A DNA stretch of 64,000 bases from Smittia aterrima (taxonomy: Eukaryota > Arthropoda > Insecta > Diptera > Chironomidae). The translations under genes and the position numbers were made by a program. The stretch is taken from positions 434,854 through 498,853 of the forward strand of contig CP093830.1 of NCBI GenBank assembly GCA_033063855.1, read 5' to 3'. Each line of letters begins with the position of its first letter. The stretch's first letter is position 1. Below, piece by piece: positions 1 to 11,634 of this stretch. The notes under the pieces were generated by a model that had not been told where the DNA came from, searched no databases, and was given only the letters and a program-made list of their open reading frames with translations.

Positions 1-3000
1 AGCAGGCGAAATCCGTAGACAAGAGAATTCAATTATTTCCTCTTCTCCATCTCAAATTGAACGAATGGGCTTTTGTTAAAGGAACACAAGAAAACAACAA
101 GTCGATTGTACTTTCCTCTCACGTCTTAGCATTTATCAAGTCGTTTTAGTCAAAAAATAAAATAATGCCTTGCTTCTTAATGGACATTCGTGTTTGGTTT
201 CGACCCGCCCACTTCAATCTACACATGCCGCCTCGTTTTGCTATCTCAACCTTCGTCCCTCGATGATTTCTAGGTGCACATACGCAACGTGAATCTTAAG
301 CAGCTGACTTAATCTTGAAAATTCCAGCGAGGGGATTGCTACGTACGCCTCAATCATCCTTAGACTAAAATACAAATTGATCGTTCAATTCTGAATGTCA
401 CCATAGTGGAATGAAACTTGTTGAGCGCAATCATTTGCCAATTTTGAAACTTTCTTCATCGAGACTCAATCATCTTAACCATTCAATCTCATTAAAGTTT
501 ACTTTGTCGTCATCTTGAAGTCTTTCACTCTCCTGATTGATTTTATTAGCATTTTCTACATCGAAGCGTCTTCAAACAGAAAACTTCACCTCAACGACAT
601 ACGAGAAGGTAAGTTTGTTGTGGTTGAGTGACAGAAGAGGGGACATCAATTTGTTGCAATCTCTGACCTTCTATCGACCAGAGCTAAATGAATCGAGAAT
701 GAGGGAGGAACATCTCCCTCGTCGCCTTAACAATCGAATTTGAACTTAAGGATTCTGATGTTGTTTCGCAAATATACTTTTTATGATTGTTATGGCTGTT
801 GTGTTGTGTTTCTTCTCTCTGATCTTATTGTTATTGTCGTAAGAAGAATGAGAGCTAGCAACATAAAAGCGAGATTTTGTGTTCATCCGAAGACAAAGAG
901 CAAACACCAGCCATTACATGAGAAAAGCAACGATAATAATTTGATAAATCTCCGAGACCAAATTTCTTTTTCTCCCCCAATTTCTTTTCTGCAAAAACTT
1001 TTTCCTCGTAAGGTAAGTTAATGGATTTTCTTTTCGTCGATGCAAAAATTCTTTTGGGATCATTTGGATAAGGAGAAGGGTGAAAAGGGTTTGGGATGAA
1101 GGATTTGTGGCTGCCATCACAATGAATGTGATAATTTTTGGTAAAGATTAAACAAAACGAAGAAATTCATGAAATATTTTAGTGGTTTGGTCATGAATTC
1201 ATTTTGATAGCGAGGCAAATGCTAAATTTTCAATCAAAAATTTCTCGCCATTTGTCCTGTTTCCGCTCCATGCTGACATACGAGGACCCATTCTGTCGCT
1301 TTCAATTATTTCAATTTCTCTTTAAAAGTTCGAAAAACGAAAGAATCAAACATGTGAGCGTCAATATTAATCATGGAACATTTGGCGGATTGACGGAAAG
1401 AGCATTTTTCTCTGCAGTTCTTGGTAGGTGATTTATTGATGCAGTGATTCTTCCTAGCTTTGCTTACAGAGTCTACCAATTCAACTACATAGTGAAAGAG
1501 TCGACACATTAACTGAATTGATTTTTTGCACCTGAGTTGACTAAACGTGAGCTTCATTCTCGGCTTCCATCTGCTTCATTTCACAATTTGAATTATTTAA
1601 CAATCAATTACAGACGAGAAAAGTTCAATTTATTGTAGGGATTGTTTAAAGTGCTATGAATATTTGGATGTTGAACACATTTCTGAGCTTCATCTAACAC
1701 ACGAATCAATTTATTCAATAATTTGTTGACTTTGACTCTTAGACAATGTTTACCGATTCAAGGCAAGCTCCTCACTTGTTAATTAAGTCATTGTAGTATC
1801 CAGACAAGCATAAACGAGTTTCATGTTTCGTTTTCGTTTCAATAAATTTCACTTGATGATAAATTGGCGACTAGGCGAATGGGAGCGGGCATCTGACGCA
1901 CAACCGAGTTCATTTTCGATCGGCATGTGTGTGCTCGAGCCACTAGAGAAACAATGAAATATAATAAAGTGTAATTTATTTAATGGCCACTGGATAATAT
2001 GTTGTTTAGTAGCATGTGCGGATTATTTTTCGTAAATATTGAACTCCACTCCTTCCCTCCCCCAACTCACGAGTGTAATGTAGAAAGACAAATTAATTAA
2101 TTTTCATGCAATTTCTCTTTAGCATTAGGTTCGAACGGTGGGATTTATTTGTTCCCAACACTCCATGTACATGGATATTACGATAGGAGGGTGAAAGCGA
2201 GCTTGTTAATAGAAATTTCCAGCTCAGCATAAAACTAAAGCAATCAATTCTGATGCCGAGCAATTTTGCGATGCAATAATCCTCAATGAGCTTCCTCGAT
2301 GAAAATTATTCTTTACTTCATGTGATTCAACAACGTTTTGTGGCCCCGAGCTAGAGACATCGTGTCGTATCTTGTTTTCCACATTGTTTAATTAAGTTTC
2401 CGCACAATGGCACTCATCAAACTTTAAAGTTCGCTTTAAAGTTTAAACGACGATCAAAGTGAAAGAGAAAAAACACATCGCACATCCTTTGATGAAACAA
2501 TTCTCTTTGCGCTTCAGTATGAAATGAAAATTTCATTCAACGAGTCTGAGCCTTTGTTTGAACAAAACGCTCTAATCGATAGAAATTAGAATTAGCATTC
2601 ATATTAAACAGAAAGAGAGCTAAATGGAACAGCAACGTGGGGCTCATTCAAAATGGAAACTGCTCTTGTTCATATCGAGAAGTTTATCGATCAAAGACTT
2701 CGATTGAAAGCAACGATATGCAAAGCGGGGAGTCCGGAAATGTTTTGTTAAATCAGAATAAAAAATTCTTTCTCGACGTTAGAAAACAGCATCGAACGTC
2801 GGCGGAAAAAAAAGTTGTCGTGCAGGTATTTTGCTGAATGTTTTCAATCGTTTTTCGTGGCGCACAGCGTTCGTTCAATGACATGTTTCGATTTTGCGTC
2901 ATACGTAGATGAAAGGGGGGAAAGCGTCTATTTGTCTGCTTGGATCGAGAGGCAAAAACATTTCCCGCAAAAAACGTTCTCGAGTGAGTCTATCATGCAG

Positions 3001-6000
3001 AGAATAAATTTATTCTCCCTTCAATATTCATCGACTGAACCAGCTATTGATGAAACTAAAGATTCAAGAGATTGAAAAATTCACGTGAACACGCTCTAAA
3101 AAGATTCTCAACATGAATCAAGTATTCGGTGAAGAGTAATCGAAATCCGCGGAGAATTCAGACGCAATTTCCTCAATTTATTTTATTCCAGCATTATTTC
3201 ATTGCAACGATATAGAAAATGCCCCGCAAATGCAACGCTAACCGATGAAAATAATTGCTAGACAGAGCAGTTTTAATGAAGCGTTCACATAAAATGCGGT
3301 TTTCGATTTAAATGAACGCTCACGTTTAAATGGAGAAGTTTGTGTCTTCCCATATGGCAAATTTTTTTTACGTCAGTCGTCTAGCTCAATGAAACATTTG
3401 TGGTGGTGAACGTTAAATGTGTGACAGGTTGGCACTTGGTTAGACTAAAAAAAAGGAAAACAAGGAAAATCGGCCGACGCTTTTCTAAATTCCAAATTGA
3501 TTTCAGGAAAATCCCTCAAAACAAAAATCTGTAAATCTCACATTGAATTTTGTGTTGACGAAAAGCAGAGAAGACAACAAAGCTGCCTCAAAGCTCTTTC
3601 TTTCACTTCGAGGATTAAGATGTGTTGCTATGCGTCGCTTCGTGAGAATTTTCACTCCAAAATCTTTTGTCGTCACTCACTCGCACGCAGATATCCTAAA
3701 ATTCGTATGGAATTAATCATGTTGTGTTTACCTTGCCGAGGAAATCAATTTTCATTTTCGCTTCTCGAGAGGCAATTTCATAAAATTAATTTCTCATTCT
3801 AGGCTGAACGTCTACACAAACAAAATTTATACAGCACGAAATGAGCGCTTAAACGTTTTCGCGTAAGGGAGCTGAATTTAATTTTATGCCACTTTAGGCA
3901 ACTTGAAAGGTGAGAAAATATGATTTGATTTACTTCCACCCACTCACAGTCGACGTGGAAAATTTATCGTTCCTCTCACCATATGAGAACTTCATTCAGT
4001 AATGAAGCAGTGAAACTGCTCGATCGATGAGTTCATTTGATAAATTTCATTTCAATGAAAGCAATTTGAGAGAGTAATTTTCCAACGAGATGCTTTCGCG
4101 GCGCGATTGATTGGATCGGGAAGCACGACAATCACAATTAATTGAATCTTTATTTATCGCACCCCTTGACTTGCCATGCGAACGATGCCTCGGCAATATT
4201 TTTTACATCATAATCAAAATCTCCCGCTCAACGAAATGATAAATTCGCAATAATGAATGATTAATGTGCTTTTCCTCGAGAGAAACTTGAGAGCATTTTG
4301 CTGAAAGGATTACGAAGGATTTATTGTCGGGCCGTAATAAGAAAAGCCCTCAAAACCCTTTCTCAGACCCCCACTAAGTGAGAATCAGACGAGAGAAGAG
4401 AAATTTACTTAAAGCTTGTTTGAAAGGCGAACATTAATAAAATTAATTCGTTCAAATTTGCTTAGGATTCAATGTTTATTACAATGAACCAAAAAATTTG
4501 GTTTCTCGACTGTTGACGTTTGGGTGAACTTTTAAAGAGTTGAAGCCGAAAAACCTTAAGTTGGACAAAGTGGAGTTTTGATAGAAGACACTTCAAAAAA
4601 GAAAGTAGTTTCTATTGAAAGTTACTGAAAATCTCACAAGTTGTGTGTCTCAATTTTTCTTCGCTCAATTACGCTAACAGACAAGTTTCTTTCTTTAAGA
4701 TTTCTTACTGAGACTGTTGGATAGTTTTCTATTAAAGAGAAATCCTTTCAACCTTTTTCCATTGTCCACAGAAGGCTGCACTCTGAAGAAATAATCTTAA
4801 GAAATAAAAACCCTTTGATCTCTCTGGAATTAAGTTAGACTTTTGATAATCTTTCTTGTTAGGGATTTTTATTCGAAGAATTGTTTTGTTTAATATCTCA
4901 TTGAAAAATTACAATTTCAAAAGACGACAAGCCCTTCAGATTTCTTTGTTCCTTTTCTTTCTAAATCACAAACTCGACGAGACTTCCCTTCACATAAATT
5001 TATTAATTTTCCATTTCCTTTCTTCTCAAAGACTTCACCAGTTAGTCGCATCCTTCGTCAATGATAAACTTTTCCATAAACATTAACAACAAACTTCCTG
5101 AAGGCAAAGTGTAATCCTCTGTCTCAAGCCAAAAACCTGGTTATACTTTGTGTTTTGTTTTTCCGTTTTGTTTCACGACTCATATTTAGTTGTATAAACG
5201 AAAGGAAAGCGAATTGTATCAAGATAATGACTACATTCAACTTCCTGTCGCCCTCTCCCCGCCCTCCAGTACAAAACAATGAAGTTTGTTTTGAATTAAT
5301 TTAATTTAAACAAATAGCTGTGAGGTGGTTGATGCACACATTTGTTGTTTCCCTTATTTCTAATCTTCTTATTCGTCGCCCTCCTGCTCAAATGTACACG
5401 TATAATTATTGCAAAGTTTTCCATTTCTGCTAACAAGCTCTGAGCTTAGAACAAGTTTCTAGAGAGTGGGACTAAGCAAATGTCTGCCTTGAAATGGCCT
5501 TTTGTTTCCATTCAGACGATAAACGATCTTCTCTTCGTATTCACGAACAAACAATGGCGAGTTTCCTTTACTCTTCCTTTTTCATCGTCAATTTCATCAT
5601 TTCAAATAATTATTGGGTCAGAACAACAAAGCTAACGTTGTTTTACATCTGCCTTCCGGATGAAACTGCAGTTAGCAAAGGAAAGTGTACAAAGCTCAAC
5701 CAACGATTCCATCAATGTATTCAGACAATTTATGCAAAACATTGAGGAGACACAAAGATAAGCATTAACAATGAAGGTAAATGATACTGAAGTGAAGTCT
5801 GCAATTTGCAGTTTTGTTGTTTTCTCGCTTCTAAATAGAGTGAAAGCTCACATGAGACTCCTGGCTTAGGGGCAATCTTTGAAATTCCAGACAAAAGCAA
5901 TAACTTTAATGATTATGGATTTCCTTCCGCTCTTTGCTTCTTCCCCATTTCATCGCAAAACTGTCCCATTGAGGTGATTAAAAAATAATTGGATTCTCGC

Positions 6001-7443
6001 TATAAAACGGCTTCGCATTCCTTTGTGTTGATGATCATCAACGTTCCTTGTGATTTAAGATTATTTTGTTCTCTTGACTATCGTCACTTTCGCAAATGAC
6101 ACCGGTCGATTCTCTTCTTGTTTCATTCCTCGAACGTTTGTTGCAACCCTTTGCGTTCATCCTCAATTTCAAATTTAAACGCAAAGCAATTATTTTGAAC
6201 AAAAGTGTCTGATGCACGCATAGCCAAAACTTTAATTATAAACGTTCGAGACGCTTTATGAAGATTTATGAGTCGTTCGATGGGCATCCAAATATTTTTT
6301 GCCTTAAGCGTTTCGCAATAACGCTCAAAATTTTTAATTTCTTTGACCCGAAGGTCAATTGATGATAGGACAAGCTTTGTTTCTACGACGAAGGAAATTA
6401 AAAATTGTTCGGGAAAATGCGGAAGCGCGCGGAATATTAATCAGAGTTTAATTACATTTTGTTATCTTCGATTCGAGGGAGAATCCTCTTAAGGAATGAG
6501 CACTGAACTTGCCAAATTACTTTTCTCTGTCGCTTATCTCACAATCTCGAACAGTAATGAATGCTTAGAAGATGAACGAAAGAGAATAATTGCAATTTCA
6601 TTGAACAGCCTCGTAAATTCCTCAAGTTATGAACTCATGAATGCTCCTCTCTCACCTTTAACTGACAAACCCTCAGAAAATATTTCGTCGCTTTTACGCA
6701 GGCACGTCCACACGTTCCTTTCATTCTCGTTTGATTAGAAAAAGGTTTTCATCTCTCCTTCCGTTTTGTGATTCTTTGCAGTGAAGAGCGATATGATTAA
6801 AGAGATCCATTCAGTCTGCAATCGTAAAGGTTAAGGCAAGCGAGGAGAACAAAGGAAAGACTCATCGTCATCGTCGTGCCATTTAACATTCAACATATGG
6901 AATTCTCCCTACTCGGCTCCAACTAAGCCCACATGAAATATTTAGTTTTCCACATTTTCTTCTTTTCCTTCTCCTGCGTTCAATTTTCTGGTCTTTTGAA
7001 TCTCGAAAATATGAGTTGCGAATCGTTTCCTCCGCCGTTTACTGCTGAGCTTCAACAAACATAAATTTCGACGATGACAGTCTTCCGAAGAAAAACTTCA
7101 TTTCCGGCTGCTTCTTCACACAATTTATTTATTAAGCATATTTAGTAAAATATCTTCATTCAAAATGAAAATTCTCGCTCTTTGCAGTTTAATTTTAAAA
7201 GACTTCTCTCTGGACAACTCTTATCACAAAAACTGAAACTTGGGTCAGCTCAAAGTCTGTATAATGATAAGAAAAGAACTCGTTTAAAACTCACTCATCA
7301 AAATATTGTATTAAAAGTTCTCTTCTGTTTTCATTACAATTTGAATCGTTGAAGTGATCAGTGCAATATTGGATGAAGCTTGGTTTTTTTTTAAATAAAA
7401 ATGAGGTTTGATAACAGATTCTGTTTTCTACTTTCTCGTCGTA
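1..7443. other. Gene-poor flank, no supportable gene
   Basis: AT-rich sequence with stop codons in all frames. The open frames present are under about 100 codons, mostly lack ATG, and show no recognisable domain. Two AAG|GTAAGT donor-like sites (near 609 and 1015) could end untranslated exons on the plus strand, but no matching coding exon is visible. One strong perfect hairpin lies at 2419-2444. This stretch may be intergenic or a long intron of a gene outside the window. Confidence 0.5.
2419..2444. repeat. Perfect 11-bp inverted repeat with TTCG loop
   Basis: The arms AAACTTTAAAG and CTTTAAAGTTT are exact reverse complements around a 4-nt TTCG spacer. Seen directly. No gene adjoins it, and a function is not evident. 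Confidence 0.8.
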
Positions 7444-9582
7444 ATGATTTGTGTTATCAGGTTCTTTGTGCTATTTTTATTTGCAACGCTATCAGGATTT
7501 GACTGCATTGACATAAGATGCGAAATTCGTTCAATTCCTTGGAATAATGGGGAGCATTACGAGACATGTGTCATGAGCGGATTGATTGTAAAATCTTCAA
7601 GTGCGCCGATCAGTGATCGAACAGTTTCATCAATTACTGGTTTACTCGGTGAAGTTCATGGTTTAGTGGTCGAGAATCAGGAGATGAGATCATTCCCAGT
7701 TGGATTAGAAAAGTTTTTACCGGATCTCGAAAGAATCAGAATTTACAATTCGAAATTACAGTCAATTCAACAATCGGACTTGAAACCTTTCTACAATCTC
7801 AAGCAACTCCTTTTGATGAACAACGAAATCGAAGTTTTTCCCGACGATGTATTTGACTCCAATCCAAAGTTGGAACGTTTTTACTTCACTAACAATCAGA
7901 AGCTGAAAGTTATGAGCGCGAACAGCTTATTACATCCAAATCTTATTAACATCAATATTCAAAATCTCGGATGTAGTTATTTAGGAAGTGCTTATTATTA
8001 CAACGGAGTAACATGTTTGGAGCCCGAACAACTGAAAAAACTTCTTTTCCTTGAACAATTTGAAAAACTCAATGAAGAGGTTAGAACTTTGGAATCAAAA
8101 GTTAATCTTCTTCAATTGTCATTCGAGTCGGCTGATGGAAATTTGAACTCTGCAACTAAATCAATGTTGACGACATCAAAGGCTCTTCGATCATGTGGGG
8201 TGAGCGAAGTTATCAGCAGACTTTCCAATGAGCAAAATGTTGAGTTAAATTGCGAATCAAACGATGATGAAAGTTTGTGTATCGCGACCGGCTTTAAAGT
8301 TGAATTTGACGACATGAAAATTGAAAAATATTCCATGGACCCAAGCAAATTAGAATCGCTTACAATTAACAACCAACAGACTTTGTTCCTGCCTACGAAT
8401 TTGGGTGAAATGTTCTCAAATCTCAAGGAACTGATTGTAACAAATTCTGGACTCTTCAACATAGAGAATTCATTTTTGACTGGATTTTTCAACTTGCAAA
8501 CATTAATATTAAAAGGAAACAAAATTCAGGAGATTCCGTTGGATGCATTCGCAGAAATTGAGACTTTGGAGAAGCTTGACTTGTCTGAGAATCGAATCGA
8601 GAAACTAGAAGACGGCATCTTCAATCGTCTTAAAAGTCTTGTTGATTTGAACCTCAAAAACAACTTACTGATAACAGTGAAAGCGGAAACATTTGAGCCT
8701 CTTATCAATCTTCAAATACTGAATCTCAGTGGAAACAAATTGAAATTTATTAGCGTCAACTTGTTAACTTTACTCAGCTCGATCGAGATTGCCGATTTCA
8801 CTAACAATAATTGTATTAACATCAGTTTCCCGGAAGATACAAAGGAAACTTTCAAAGACACTTTCATTGACAACTGTGTTCTGCCTGTAGATCTAAACTG
8901 CAGTAAGGACACATCGAAAGAAGAGGTTGACAAGAATGTTTGCAGCATTCAAGATTTAACGATTCGATATCCGAAAACAAGAATCTCGAAAGTTAACTTC
9001 GCTGATGATAAAACAACCTCAGATATTTCCGCACTCAAGATCATCGATCAATCTATGAAGTTCATTCCTTACCAATTATCAAGTGCATTCCCAAATATCA
9101 CGAGCATCGTCATTGAGAATTCACAATTAACATCTTTACTTAAAAATGATTTCCAAGGATTCAAGAATTTAAAAACTATTTCAATTTCTGGAAACAATTT
9201 GACTTCGATAGAAGAAGGAACATTCGATGAACTGACAGAACTTGAAATGCTTGATCTATCGTCGAACGAAATTATCTTGTTGCCAACGAAATTATTTTAT
9301 CATTTGAAGAACGTGAAGAAACTGATTCTCTCGTTCAATCTCATTGAAAAGTTCACCGCTAACCTCTTACCGGTAAGAAGCGCAATCGAAGAATTCAGAA
9401 TCAACGACAACCAACTCGAAATAATTGAAACGAGAACTCTACGTTTTCTGAGAAAAGCTAAAGTTATTGACTTCTCAAACAACACTTGCATTGACATGAA
9501 GTTCGAGAAGACTGATACCAACAGAAAGTCTCTGCTTGAACTTTCAGGAGAGATTGATTTAAGTTGTTCGTCTGATGACTAA
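7444..9582 (+). CDS. Secreted three-module leucine-rich-repeat protein
   Basis: Intronless 712-residue protein. The ATG at 7444 was chosen because it opens directly into a signal peptide (MICVIRFFVLFLFATLSG); the frame extends 12 codons further upstream only through a TTG. Three related modules follow, at about residues 20-235, 250-485 and 486-712. Modules 2 and 3 open with a Cys-containing segment (ELNC..., DLNC...) and all carry runs of LxxLxLxxNxIxxI-type LRRs; modules 2 and 3 close with an NNxCIxxxF segment. A short coiled-coil stretch (about 196-228) follows the first LRR block. No transmembrane segment or GPI signal is seen at the C terminus, so the product is probably secreted. An AATAAA lies at 9612. 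The exact function is not recognisable; secreted LRR proteins in Diptera include immune and developmental factors, but no orthology is claimed. Confidence 0.85.
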   Translation: MICVIRFFVLFLFATLSGFDCIDIRCEIRSIPWNNGEHYETCVMSGLIVKSSSAPISDRTVSSITGLLGEVHGLVVENQEMRSFPVGLEKFLPDLERIRIYNSKLQSIQQSDLKPFYNLKQLLLMNNEIEVFPDDVFDSNPKLERFYFTNNQKLKVMSANSLLHPNLININIQNLGCSYLGSAYYYNGVTCLEPEQLKKLLFLEQFEKLNEEVRTLESKVNLLQLSFESADGNLNSATKSMLTTSKALRSCGVSEVISRLSNEQNVELNCESNDDESLCIATGFKVEFDDMKIEKYSMDPSKLESLTINNQQTLFLPTNLGEMFSNLKELIVTNSGLFNIENSFLTGFFNLQTLILKGNKIQEIPLDAFAEIETLEKLDLSENRIEKLEDGIFNRLKSLVDLNLKNNLLITVKAETFEPLINLQILNLSGNKLKFISVNLLTLLSSIEIADFTNNNCINISFPEDTKETFKDTFIDNCVLPVDLNCSKDTSKEEVDKNVCSIQDLTIRYPKTRISKVNFADDKTTSDISALKIIDQSMKFIPYQLSSAFPNITSIVIENSQLTSLLKNDFQGFKNLKTISISGNNLTSIEEGTFDELTELEMLDLSSNEIILLPTKLFYHLKNVKKLILSFNLIEKFTANLLPVRSAIEEFRINDNQLEIIETRTLRFLRKAKVIDFSNNTCIDMKFEKTDTNRKSLLELSGEIDLSCSSDD

Positions 9583-9611
9583 TTCATAAAAATGTTTAAG
9601 TTAAAATATGT

Positions 9612-9617
9612 AATAAA
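9612..9617 (+). other. Poly(A) signal of the LRR gene
   Basis: AATAAA about 30 bp after the LRR stop codon, followed by a T-rich stretch. Confidence 0.6.
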
Positions 9618-11634
9618 AATATTTTTTCAAATCAAAATTCTTTAAACGTCGACCCTTCTGTGTTGAGATTTATTTCTGCTACAGGGGAGAAAATTTCTCG
9701 CTTCAAGTTGAAGAATTAAGTGCCTCCGAAAAATTAATTTGCTCTTCAGACTAAAGACGAAATGAGAATGAATTATGCACACTCCACTAAAATAGAATCT
9801 TTCATTTTAAATCAAATTTGCATGAGCAAGCAAAGCAGAGTCGTTGTGCTCTGTTTCACAAAGTGCATTTTTGTTATTCAACGTTCCCCGTTGAATGAAG
9901 AGTTGAAAGAGTTTCCTTCCGTACATGTTCGCATTACGCAATCCTCAGTCAGGCAAACTTTTCTTTTATGCGATATAAAAATTAATTAGCGGAGGCAGAG
10001 CTAAGCATAGACGGGGCTTCATGTTTGTTAGCGTACAAGCTTGAATCAAATTATGCCTTGTAATTGAATCTAATGAAATCGAGGGTTGGGGGGACGAGCA
10101 AAGGAATCATTAAACCTAATTACGAACATCTTTTAACGGCGCTCACACACAACTTTTTTCCACAAGCGAATCTTTTCTGGCTTTCATGTCTCGAGAGAAT
10201 TCCGTTTCTCCTGGCACTCTCTAATTAATTCCTTTTAAAATAATGCCTTTTGTCGACGCGAACGGTAGAAATTCTTATAATTAAATTTCCATGATGATGA
10301 GCGTTGAATAAAGTCGAGAATGGATAAGAAACAAAAATAGAAACAGAACTTTTTAAATACAAACTCGAAAGTGAAAATTGATAGCAAGCGAATTTCAATT
10401 TTTGCAAAGTTCAAAAAGTTTTTGTCTCGCTTTGATTTTATGAAACATTTGATTTATTTAATTACACATTTCGTCTGTATTTGCCGTTAGCTATTTGTGA
10501 AGAAACATTCAATATGTGGTTGAATATTTGACGAGAACGTGAAACCGTCTGGCAGCAGTTTCCACCCTCGCGTTCCCCTCCAAATGAAAATTCATTTGAA
10601 CAAATTTAGATCTGCGTATCTATCAAGATGCGCATTAGCCATTAAACGTGCCGTTTCTTGAAACATCACAGAATGAAGCAATTTCAAATAATTACGAAAT
10701 AATTCCCCAAAATTAAAACAATAAATAAAATTAAAATGTTGGAAAATTTTGGTTCTTGTTTGACGTCACTCGACTTATGTTTGGTGTTGAGAATTTTCCT
10801 TGCTCAATGATGAATTTTCCTTTGGGAGATAAATTTTGCTCGTAAATTTAGGGATTTTCCGCTAGTTTTCATAAAATGTGTTGCCTCCTCGCAACTGCCA
10901 CTGGGGAGACAGAAAAATATTTTATGCTTTCTCTTTTCTTTCGTCTTCAAACTCGTAAATTATAAAACAATTAAAATATTTTGCCTTCTCCGTTTTTCCC
11001 TCTCGAGCTCTTTCTTGTCTAATGAGAGCAATTATCGTTTAAAAATGTTTTGTTCGTCTTGAACATTTTTAAGCAAATTAGAGTTGTAGTGCAGCGTTTG
11101 TGCAGAAGTTTTAATTTGAAGAGAATTTAACGAGCAAGAATTTTCTTGAAGATGTTTGTCAAATTATCTGAATATTTTGTAATCATCAAGAGAGAACAAG
11201 GATCGAATTGTAATTTTCATTAACTAAAGCAGCAGATGATTCAAAATCTTTATTTCCTGCTTAGCGAAGTCACAAACATAACGTTCCAAGTAACGGGATT
11301 GCAGCTGCCTAACTCGTGAGAGGTTAAAGGTTTGTATCGTCGCAATTTTGAAATGTTACACATTAAAGCTGAATGTCGCATCTGTGCTGTGCCATTTGTT
11401 TTCACAGTTGCTTTAAGCTTTTTAAACTTGAACATTTCAACGGTAAATTTGAATTGTGCATACAAGCAACACATTCGGCCTTTGGCATTTAAAAGCACAC
11501 ATGACTTTTACTGGTGCGATGGAATTTTTTTAAAAAAGTTTTTGAGCCTCAGTTTTCGTTTTGGCGGGAAACAATTGTTTTGATCGTGGAAAAAAGATCA
11601 TTTTGACGAGTTTAATTAATAGAAGTGCACGAGA
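9618..11634. other. Intergenic, LRR gene to timeout
   Basis: About 2 kb without a supportable gene. Overlapping short open frames on both strands at 11250-11583 have no recognisable content. The last 80 bp contain an E2F-like site and probably the timeout promoter or 5' UTR. Confidence 0.5.
11560..11571 (+). promoter_or_regulatory. E2F-like binding site upstream of timeout
   Basis: The sequence TTTGGCGGGAAA matches the E2F/DP consensus (TTTSSCGC or its complement GCGGGAAA) and ends 63 bp before the timeout ATG. E2F control is known for S-phase genes, and mammalian TIMELESS is reported as E2F-regulated; use of this site here is inferred from motif and position only. Confidence 0.5.

Noticed and set aside
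8112..8522. Antisense open frame within the LRR gene
   Set aside because: A shadow of the LRR coding frame; the sense strand has the domain structure.
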